64,000 bases of DNA from Karalla daura (Eukaryota; Chordata; Actinopteri; Chaetodontiformes; Leiognathidae): the NCBI GenBank assembly GCA_029224185.1, contig CM055198.1:6142210-6206209 (forward strand). Direction: 5' to 3'. The notes below the pieces were generated by a model, which was not told the origin of the DNA, made no database searches, and worked only from the letters and a program-made list of their open reading frames with translations. Made by a program: the position numbers and the translations under genes. How positions within the stretch are numbered: the first letter of the stretch is position 1; each line of letters opens with the position of its first letter. Positions 55,278 to 64,000 of this stretch are shown here, piece after piece.

Positions 55278-57921
55278 AAAGCATCCGATCTCTTAAATCA
55301 AGGCCTGGAGTTGGGAGGCGTGAGCCCCTGGCTCAGTCAGAAGACAGGAAACATATTTGATTTGTGCCCTGAGCAGCGTCTGCCAGGAGGTCACCAGTTT
55401 TCCCCACAATGGTGGACACACCAGCAGCAGTTTCCACAACTGTCTCAACGCAATGCTGTCTTTCCGCTTGACTATTTATTTTTTCTTCTCTCATGTTCAG
55501 ACATCTTGTAGGAACTAGGTGTCAGTGTCGGCCCCGCTGGGCCGCCAACCTTCCTGCCCTCCCCACCGATGACCATCCTGTCTTTGAGTTCAGGAGCCGT
55601 TCAGCTTTGGAGGCTCCACAACTCGATTTCCGCTCTTATCAAGCGATAGCTTTGTTTGCCTGGCTGACTCGTTCACCCTGGGGTCTCCCTCCGTCCGATC
55701 TCACGATGCCGTATCTGTTTCACTTTTAATTGTAAGATAAACCTTGTCCTCTTTCGTGGCTTTTTGGGGTCTCATTACAGCTGGCGCTGTCTGTCTCATG
55801 TCACGTACACTGTCTGTCACAGCCAGTGTCTTTGCCTGGAAACGCTCCTCCATTTATGCCTGAAAATACACCTTTCTGTTAACATCGCTAATGAGATGTT
55901 GTCATGCTAGTTTGGTCAGCAGTTTGGCTCCACAGATCAGTCACTCGTATCTGTCACTCTGAAGACCAAAATATGTTATCGAATGAATGACTTGGAGGAC
56001 TGTAACTCAACTTCTAAATCTGCTCTGTAAGCAAGTCACTGTGTTTGGTATTGGTGGAGCAGGGTGATATCCCCATCACTGGGCAGGCTCCGTGATGTTG
56101 AGATTTTTCAGACGCTGATTGCTGTGGAATGAGTCCAGCCTTGTGAAAGCCCCTCCCCTAAGGAGGCCCGCGGCGTCGCTACCGTGAGCATGTTTACATG
56201 CTGATGTTTGCGCTCACTTCAAAGCGCCCCATATGTTCGTCTGAACATCCGGTGAACGTGGCCTGAATCCTAACCGATGCGTGACCCGATTCTGCACCCC
56301 CGCCTCGCGGAATTGAGCCACGGCAAGAGCTTGGGGAAGGGGAAGGGAAGGGGTGACTTTGCCTCTTTGTCAGTCTCCTGGTTGCCGACCAGCTGGCCTG
56401 GCACGCTCGCATCCGGCACCTCCCTAGAGTCGCGGAAATCGTCCGAGTCCAACGTTTATTAATAAAAATAGCTCATTAATGACTCAGCGTCACTAAATAT
56501 TTCAACTCTCTCTGTCCAGAGAAGCTGTCGGCATGCGGCGCTCGTTCAGGGGACGACGCGCACAGAGAAGTTGACTGCTTTTGTCATGTGGACGTGTAGA
56601 AAGTTTGATACAACAGGAGAAGCTGCAGAGTAACGCGTGTAAGGATGGCTTTGTCAGTGCTGCCACTAGCGATTTGCTTTGCTGTCACGTCCGAGCCCGT
56701 AACCACACCACGGGCGTTTTTGTTTGTTTGTTGTTTTCTGCTTCATGACATCCGATCGTCCCTCTGCCGTTCCAGCCGCAGCCCCCTCCCTCGTCTCCGC
56801 CATCTCGGTGAGCACTCCCACGGAGCTGCATGCGTCCAAGGGCGACACCGTGGCGCTGTCCTGCACGTTCACGTCCACCAGCCGGCCCACCAGCAAGATG
56901 TCCGTCGACTGGTCCTACAGGCCCCAGAGCGGAGGGCCGCCACAGACCGTGAGTATGAGCGAGAGACTGTGCTGCAGATGTCAGAACAAACATGCAAATT
57001 TGAGGTCCCGGTCAATGGCTGTTCAGAATGCAACGCGTACGAAGCTTGTCAACTGGGAAAATGCGTGCACAATGTGACGGAACGCAACTAAACGCATTGC
57101 ATTCGGTAAAAACCAACTTTGCATCGAAAAGTAGGGTAGTACTCTACACGGTGTTCATTTCTCTCGTGGAGTAAATGACGGGTTAAACAGGCAAAACGAG
57201 AATTTTGTTGAGACCTTTCCCAACTCCTCACGCTGTGCTCAGGGCGACTTCCGCAGTCGGGCCTGAACAAACACGACCTGTCTGACCACGCGGTGGCTTT
57301 ATTTGCGCGTTTGACCGGCTCTTTCTTTCTTTCTTTCTCCACCTTCACCGTGAATCTGCAGCGAGCGGACGCGGGGCCCGTTCTCGGGGTGCGGTGCGTT
57401 TCGACTGGTCAGCGTGGATGTGATGGCCTCTCTGTGTCAGGAAATCCCGGCTGGTCAGCCACTACGACCCCCCCCCCCACCCCCCCCCCCCCCCCCATCC
57501 CGTGTGGTGCTTTCGTGGTCTTGTTCAGAATGCGTTTAGACGTTTCCTCCCCAGCCCATAACAGCACTCAGTCCGCTAACCCCACGCACTCCGGGCCGGG
57601 TTTCTAGTGACCGATGCACTAAAACCCCCCCACCGCATGATTTAAGCCGTTCCATTTGTGCTTGAAGATGCCCATCGAGTGCGGGTCCGCGTAATTGCGT
57701 TTGGACCATGAGAATCCATAGTGTGGTAGATGCAACCCTATACGCCACCATTTCCTATAGGAGCACTCAGGGTGAAGTGGAGGGCTAATGTGCTGCGGCT
57801 CCGCTGATGTGGAGTGCTGCTAGTTTAGTCATTAAGACGCAGTTTTAATGTCTGGTCTGGTCTCAAAGTGTCTCGGGCGAGGCGGAGGAAAGAGCACGGT
57901 GTCTTATCGAGTGGGTTTCAG

Positions 57922-57989
<68 letters not shown>

Positions 57990-60900
57990 AGCAGATAGTT
58001 TGGGATGACCTCACAGGTACAATGGTAGGCGTGTCGGCTCCCGACAGAAAGCCGCGTCACTGCCAGCACGTCCCTCGGCCCGGGCCAACAAGTTTGCCCT
58101 CTTTATCGCAGATTAATTATGCGTGACAGGTTCTTGATAACGACCCCGCAGATGGAACCAAGTCTGGAAGTTTCTCATTTCTATTTCTACGTCTCCATTT
58201 ACTTTCCATCCAATTCCATTAGCACTTTTGGCTGCCTTGCTGGCCCGTGTGTCCCCGGCCGTATATCACACCGGGAAAGACCATGAATAAGCATGTGAAA
58301 GGCTCCATCTGAAAATATAATTTTGCAGCCGAAGCTTTCGTGTCAATCTGAATCGCTGCAGTGCTTCAGTGGCTTGCATAATTACCTCAGTCCTGATGAG
58401 AATTAATTGTGCAGACTGGAGGAGAGGGGCTGAATGTTCAATCAAATATCAGTGGGGGCTGATGGTAATTGGAGGATTTGGCAATTGAATTCTGCTGAAT
58501 AATGCTAAAAATAAATCTGCTGCGATGATCTAAGGCTCCGGTTGCTGTAGGTGCGGGTCTTTGAGTCTGTCAAGTCGGCGGAAGCTTTCGTCTGAGTGAT
58601 CCAGTAGATTTACGGAAGAGTTGGCTGGCCGGGGCGGGAGAGAAAAAAACAATCCCGACTTTCTTGGCCGCGTCGCGGCTTCTCCCGGGAGCGTGCGGGG
58701 ATTGCCGGGTCGAAAGTCTTCCGGGCTGAGGCGTCACGCGCAGGTCCTGGAGCGATCGAGCACGGGCTGACGCACGCGGTCGTAAAGCCATAAAGCTGCG
58801 AGTTCAGGTGACTCGTGCCCTTGCTCGTCGTAAAACCCGGCGGGCGGCACACCAGGCTCCCTTCGCACGAGGCCCCACACGAGGCCACAGCCCGGGCCGC
58901 TCGGCACGTCCCGGGCCTCGTGACGAGGCCCGGGACGAGGCCTCGCCCCCCTCCGCATCGATTTGAAGTCCCACGTACACATTCGCTTCCTCCACCCGTT
59001 TGTTTCATCCGCGCAAAAGAAAAAATCTGGAAAAAAAAAACACCTTTTGTGAACCTGCGTCCCACGAGCTCCGACAACTTCCACCGGAACTGTCGGAAAG
59101 TGGTGGGCTTCCGATTTGGCTTGCTCGCCGACGGTCACGAAAGGGCGACGATTCACTCCCGATTTGTGCTTGCCGTTTTGATAACGTGAATGAAATGGCT
59201 CCCCCAGGGTCTCCCATGAAGAGGCGGAAAGAGATTTCCTGCGTCCGAAAACGTGTGCGGCGGTCCTTTGCCACGCCGCTCTGATTACTTGATCTCAATT
59301 CTACCAAAGTGATCAAACTCCCCCGATTCCCTCCGCGTCCACGGATGATGTAAACGTTTACCAAGCGTGCCCCTTCACCCCGTCGATTCCTTAGTCTGGC
59401 TGGGGGTCGCCTTTAACCGTTTCTAAGCAGGTCGTCGGGCCGATAAGTTGGCGGGGGTACGGGTTTTGCAGTTCCGCACAAGTTCATGAAAGAGGTGAAA
59501 TGAAGCGCCGAGCTCACCCTGAACTCCGGGACGCTCCCGCTCTGATTTTGGCTCTCGTCTTTAGCTTCGTCATGTGGCCTCATTCCAGCCTAATTGAAAT
59601 GAATTGACCGGGATGTGAAGGATCAAGGATGGAACGCCAAAAGATGCGAGCAGCGTCTAACACAAACGACAGCTATATTCAGCGCCTCCCTATCTTAGAC
59701 CTTCACTTGCCGCTCTCCAAATCTTCGTTTCGTGCTTCTGCCTCCACGTTTCAAACTCTCTGGCCACCAGTGACTAAACAATGCGTCACGAAACTCATTA
59801 AAACACGGGCTCCGCACAGAGTCGGGTTTACTCTGTGAACAAAACGTATCCCGTAGTATTTCTGCATTTTCAACAATTTCCCACCCACACAAACACAACA
59901 CGCTCGCACTCCGGATGTCGAGCTTTGGAGAGGCCCGGGTCAACTTGACGTGGGAGCGATGGCGACGGGGACGGGGTTTGTCGCTGAAAAGCAACTTATG
60001 CGCTGGATGCTAAGGCGTAGAGATTCAGGCTTTCTCTGCCCGCGTGCACATGCGTGAATGTTTGTGTCCCTGAGATTTCTCTGCTCGCGTCTCTACGACC
60101 GAAGAGGCAGAGGCTCTCTCGACTCGATGGAAACGTGGCCAAAATAAGATGTCCTGCCACCATCTGTCCCGCCTCCTGTTGCTCCAGACACCCCCCCCCC
60201 CCACCCCCCACCCCCCAAGGCGGAGAAATGACAAGTTTGATTTAAGGGCGACGATGCTCGCCGATTGTCTGGAACTGATCCGTGGGTTATAATTACTCAG
60301 TGGTTGCCCCGGATCCGCCCGCCTGGTCCTGTTCGTCACCGAAAGACACGTTTCAAAAATTCACTGGAAACTTGGGAGACTTGGGAGGTCGCGCCCTCGC
60401 TCGCGGCGCCCCCGACTGCGCCCGTTTGAATCACCCTGGTGGGGTGGCTCCGGTTTTAACCCGGCCCCTTCCCCCCCCTGCAGTTTTTCCACTTCTCCTC
60501 GAGGGCCTTCCCCCCCCTGGACGGACAGTTCAGCGGCCGCGTGCGGTGGCAGGGGAGCCCGGCGCGCGGCGACGCCTCCATCTCGCTGATCAACGCCACG
60601 CTGGGCGACAACGGCACCTTCACCTGCTCGGTGCGGAACCCCCCGGACGTCCACGGCTCCCCCTCCTCGCACACCGTGCTCACAGTCACCCCGAAGGGTA
60701 AGAGAAGCGGCCTGCGGGCAAATCCACGCGAGGGCGTGAGACACGCATACAGATGTGCTGTGATGTCACGTGCGAGCCCTTAAACTGCTTGTTAATGTGC
60801 ATCTCAACACCCCCCCCCCACCCCCCCCTCCCCCCCTCAGCGCCCAGCATTCGCTTCTCCGACGTTACCGTCCTCCTCTTCTTCATCCTGCTGCCCTCGG

Positions 60901-63002
60901 CCGTCGTCACCCTCGTCCTGATTGGACAGATGCTCTGTCCCAAGAAGCAGCAGGGCCAATCCAAGGCCTACAGATCGCCCATAGAGGTCACGGAGGGGTG
61001 AGTGGATTTATTCAACCCATCATGGCGGCGGGTCTCCAGGGGGTGATGAAGACCGCTGGGGGGGCCTCTGATGGTTACAAATGTGCTTCGCTGCCGAGAG
61101 ATCCTATCTCCTGGATCGCTAACTTGACAAAAGCATGGCGAGTCGGCGGGAAAAGGTTTGATCCTGAGGTGCCGGTCCGCAATTAGCGCTCCTCCCTGCG
61201 GTTTGCTAGCCACACTAGTGCTAGCGCTGCCATTTGCAGCCCTCGGCTCAGGCAGTGGAGCAGTATGAATGGCGCGACGCATGTTCAATGCACAAACGCA
61301 AACAAAATTGCCGTCTCGTTATTTCTCAACACGAGGCTATTTATTATTCGTAGCTCATTAGCTTTCGTAGCCGGTGGATTCATGTACGCTTGCCATGTAA
61401 TTGATTTTTCATTTTTGCCTCATTTGCTCGGCACATTGAGAGGCAATGGTCCCGACGTACGCCGTAATGTCGCTGATCATTAAATGCGCGTGTCTTGTCT
61501 CCTCAGCTGGTCCAAAAGGGTTCGGCGTTGTCTGGAAACGTGATGAATTCCACCGCCGGACGCATGCCAAATGCTAAGAAGTCCGTCCGGGTGCAGCGTC
61601 AGTGTAAACCCATTAGAAGTGTGCTCAGACCAGGCCTAGGGTCTCGCTGCGTTTGCCGGCATTGCGGAAAAGCTGCGCTCCGACCGGTCCGAGACCTCTT
61701 TGTTCGACAAACCCGTTTCGGCAGCTATCGGCAGCTCATCTCTGCACGGGCACATTTCCCCCCCCTGCGCTCAGATTCACCGGGAGCCGGGCCTGAATTT
61801 CCCGTGACCAAATATGGACAACGAGCGAGCCTCGAAAGCAGGAGTTAATACCCTCACGCCGTCTGCCTCTGTATGCGTAGCTGAGCTAACCGGGCCGCTG
61901 GCTCCACACACACGCACGCACACACGCACACACGCACGCACACACACACACACACACGCACACACACGCACGCACACACACGCACACACACACACACGCA
62001 CGCGCACACACGCACACGCACACACACACACACACGCACGCACACGCGCGCACACACACATACACGCACACACGCACGCACGCACGCTCACACACACACA
62101 CGCACGCACGCACATAGACACACATACACACACACAGGAATGGGACTCCGGCAGGCAGTGAATGTGCCTGGCTCTTAAATGCAGGGCCGCGGGAGCGTCT
62201 CCTTATCGAGGTGCGCGCGTGTGTGCGGTACAGCTGTAGACCCGCAGCGCGGGGAGGTGTCGTGCCCGCTCCCAGGCTTGTCGCCGTGATTTTCATGTCT
62301 TCGGCAACAGTTCCTGGAGCCCCCGCCGGTCCTAGAGCAGCACGCCGCCGCAGGAAGACCAGCCCGCAGGAGACCGCCCGCCTTACGCTGTCTTTCTTTG
62401 ACACGGGACAAAAAAAACCAAAACAAAGCCCGAATGGCTGCTCGTGGGCGGCGTCAGGCCCCGAGGCCGCTACCTGGGGCGGGTGGTTGTAGTTGCTCAC
62501 CGTCGCGCCCGTCTCTTGTGCGTGCGTGCGTGTGTGCGTGTGTGTGTGTGTGTGCGTGTGTGTGTGCTCATCAGGGAGGAGTACGGCGTCCGCCCACAGC
62601 AGGACAAAGAGAAGCGAGCCCTGTGCTGTGACGTATACTGGATGGTGAGTGTACAGAACATTTTCACTTCATCACACTTTCTGCGGCCCATAAATAACTC
62701 AATGGGACGTGTCTGCCAGATCTGTTTCATGTTGAATTTTACATGGGCTCCGTGTCTGGCTGCAAGACTTGGGAGCTGATAAAATATTGATTTACTTTTT
62801 TTTTTCCCCTCCTGGTGCATTTGTATTGTGTCTGGCTGTACTGTATGTATATATAAATATATATATTTATGTATGTGAGTGTGTGTGGCTCCCATCTGAC
62901 TGTCTGGCTGTCTGGTCCGTGCAGGACTCGGAGGACGAGGAGTACTACAGCCTCAAGAAGGGACCCCCTCTGCAGGAAGGCTATGCAGAGTCTCAGTGCT
63001 AG
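54239..63002 (+). CDS. MPZL3: MPZL3, myelin protein zero-like 3
   Basis: Six coding exons: 54239-54302, 56776-56948, 60484-60697, 60841-60997, 62575-62644 and 62925-63002. Total 756 nt, 251 residues, all GT/AG and in phase. MPZL3 is a single-pass Ig-superfamily adhesion protein important in skin and lipid homeostasis in mammals. Domains are a signal peptide (VAVRLFVLGSL), a V-type Ig domain with Cys pair (TVALSCTFTSTSRPTSKMSV; GDASISLINATLGDNGTFTC) and the family motif VRNPPDVHG. A membrane helix follows (VTVLLFFILLPSAVVTLVLI), then a tail with YRSPIEVTEGEEYG, a Cys pair (ALCCDVYWM) and DSEDEEYYSLKK before the stop. The WTYRP-like WSYRPQS, the GDASIS block and the acidic DSxxEEYY tail separate it from MPZL2. 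It has the same orientation as MPZL2, 5.6 kb downstream. Confidence 0.91.
54303..56775 (+). other. MPZL3: MPZL3 intron 1
   Basis: No additional exon was found. It contains a (CT)n tract at 55226-55276. Confidence 0.65.
56949..60483 (+). other. MPZL3: MPZL3 intron 2 (within the Ig domain)
   Basis: A phase-0 intron splits the Ig domain. It holds a poly-C tract (57470-57496), a pure GT microsatellite (57923-57988) and a GC-rich stretch at about 58620-58960, including local inverted CCCGGGCCTCGTGACGAGGC-type sequence near 58909-58935. Open frames on the minus strand here are composition artefacts. Confidence 0.65.
57923..57988 (+). repeat. (GT)n microsatellite
   Basis: About 33 uninterrupted GT units in MPZL3 intron 2. 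Confidence 0.97.
60998..62574 (+). other. MPZL3: MPZL3 intron 4
   Basis: Contains a 230-nt CA/CGCA compound microsatellite (61906-62137) and a GT/GC tract (62520-62566) directly before the exon 5 acceptor. No exon seen apart from those assigned. Confidence 0.6.
61906..62137 (+). repeat. (CA)n(CGCA)n compound microsatellite
   Basis: Alternating CA and CGCA units over about 230 nt. This alternating purine-pyrimidine sequence is the type with Z-DNA potential. Confidence 0.93.
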
Positions 63003-63575
63003 AGAACCCTGCTGGTCGCCACATGTAACTGCATGGCGTGGGCCTGCTGGTACGACGAGGCACCGAACAGAACTGTGGATCACATCCCAGCGCAGTCGGT
63101 TGGGCGGTGTTTGCGCCTGCGCCGTCTCCTTGTGATTTCGCACGCATTTTCTGTCTCGAAGGCACTGTATTCACACCAAAAAATGCATGGACGATTCGAT
63201 TTACCGTTTGTCTTCCGTCTCCAAAGAATTCTCAAGTGCCAGTCCACTCCATTCAGACCGGAGCTGTGAAACCACACGGGTCTTAATCAGCACATTGTAG
63301 AGCATGCGGCGTAGGGGACATCTGATTGGCTTGTTTTTGTTTGTACAGGTACTCGGCCGGCACCTCTGTGCGAGGTACTAGCTGATCAGCGCTATGTTTT
63401 GTTTTTATACCTTAATGATTAATGTATGTTACTTTCGCGCCGTGAAGGCGAGGGCGGCGTTGTGTCTAATTTATTGCGTGTGTAAAGAGTAAACGTGGCG
63501 CGCGGCCAAGTCTTTATTGAGAGATTTCCGTTGTATCCTTAGCGTTTGGACAGAAAATAAAGAGTTTTGATTTCA
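63003..63575 (+). other. MPZL3: MPZL3 3' UTR
   Basis: Non-coding sequence ending shortly after AATAAA at 63556-63561, followed by a TTTTG/T-rich stretch. Confidence 0.65.
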
Positions 63576-64000
63576 AATTTCCGCCTCGTGCCATATTGTC
63601 TCATTGTGGTGAATAGCTGAAGAACATGTCGTCTTGGACGAGCGTTGCTATGCAAAAAAAAAAGCGACAAAAACCGATGTATGAGTGAAGCGGAGACGAT
63701 GTGCTGGAATGACGGAGACTTTGTCCGCCATTTTCTCCTCTGCCCCCCCGTTTGGTCCGTGGCACTATTCATGGCCTCTGTTGAATATTCCTTTAAAAAC
63801 TCAAAAGGGCGAGCTGCAGCCTCGGACTCGGACCCCCGGAGTCATAAAAGGAGACCCGATGAAGAGACGGAACCCAGGCCCCCCCGTTCTGTCGCATTTC
63901 TCTCCCGTCTCCCCGTTCGGGCTCGTTCGTGGCCGCCAGGTTTTCAATAATTCACGCACCGCTTTGCCGGAACAATTATCATTCCCGCTTCATCTGAACT
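63576..64000. other. Intergenic, no feature recognised
   Basis: Downstream of the MPZL3 polyadenylation signal. No exon-like reading frame could be supported on either strand before the window ends. Confidence 0.5.

Noticed and set aside
58610..59364. Overlapping minus-strand frames of 119-155 residues in MPZL3 intron 2
   Set aside because: They are long because of high GC content. Overlapping frames on both strands and biased Arg/Pro/Gly composition argue against a real exon.
61814..62161. Thr/His-rich and Cys/Val-rich frames over 61814-62500
   Set aside because: They are translations of the CA/CGCA microsatellite in MPZL3 intron 4.

Overview
This window is vertebrate nuclear DNA, almost certainly from a ray-finned (teleost) fish. 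The genes are intron-split with GT/AG junctions, there is no operon structure, tetranucleotide, CA and CT microsatellites and poly-C tracts are abundant, and there is a fish-type Tc1 transposon. Instead of separate CD3G and CD3D genes there is one CD3 gamma/delta gene, the non-mammalian arrangement. Exons were joined by hand from splice sites and reading phase. All five complete gene models close in frame from start codon to stop codon.

Layout. 320-2036 (+) holds the last four coding exons of the kinase gene SIK3, followed by a UTR-like 3' region to about 6085. 8544-12521 (+) is TMEM25, a two-Ig-domain membrane protein. 14984-16399 (+) is CD3 gamma/delta. 17040-32640 is a diverged tandem duplication. 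Each unit carries one CD3 epsilon gene on the minus strand (copy A 22325-24188, copy B 27560-29547). Unit A also carries a Tc1 transposon that is missing from unit B. 32585-48665 (+) is MPZL2, with a 12.9 kb first intron, and 54239-63002 (+) is MPZL3. Both are myelin-P0-like adhesion proteins. The block CD3G/D - CD3E - MPZL2 - MPZL3, with CD3E tail-to-tail with CD3G/D and head-to-head with MPZL2, is the same gene order and orientation as human 11q23.3. TMEM25 and SIK3 are also on human 11q23, but farther away there.

Function. The CD3 gamma/delta and epsilon chains form the signalling dimers of the T-cell receptor, with juxtamembrane CxxC motifs, charged or polar transmembrane residues and cytoplasmic ITAMs. 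The most interesting signal is the CD3E pair. Copy A keeps two ITAM tyrosines, although the spacing is long and the last position is Met. Copy B has lost the second ITAM tyrosine, has gained an N-glycosylation sequon, and has an ectodomain far more diverged than its surrounding introns and flanks. The tandem junction (about 26229-26270) seems to preserve a fragment of MPZL2 exon 1, which would place one breakpoint inside that exon and the other just downstream of CD3G/D.

Limits. Gene names come from recognising protein motifs and were not checked by a database search. UTR ends and regulatory sites are inferred.
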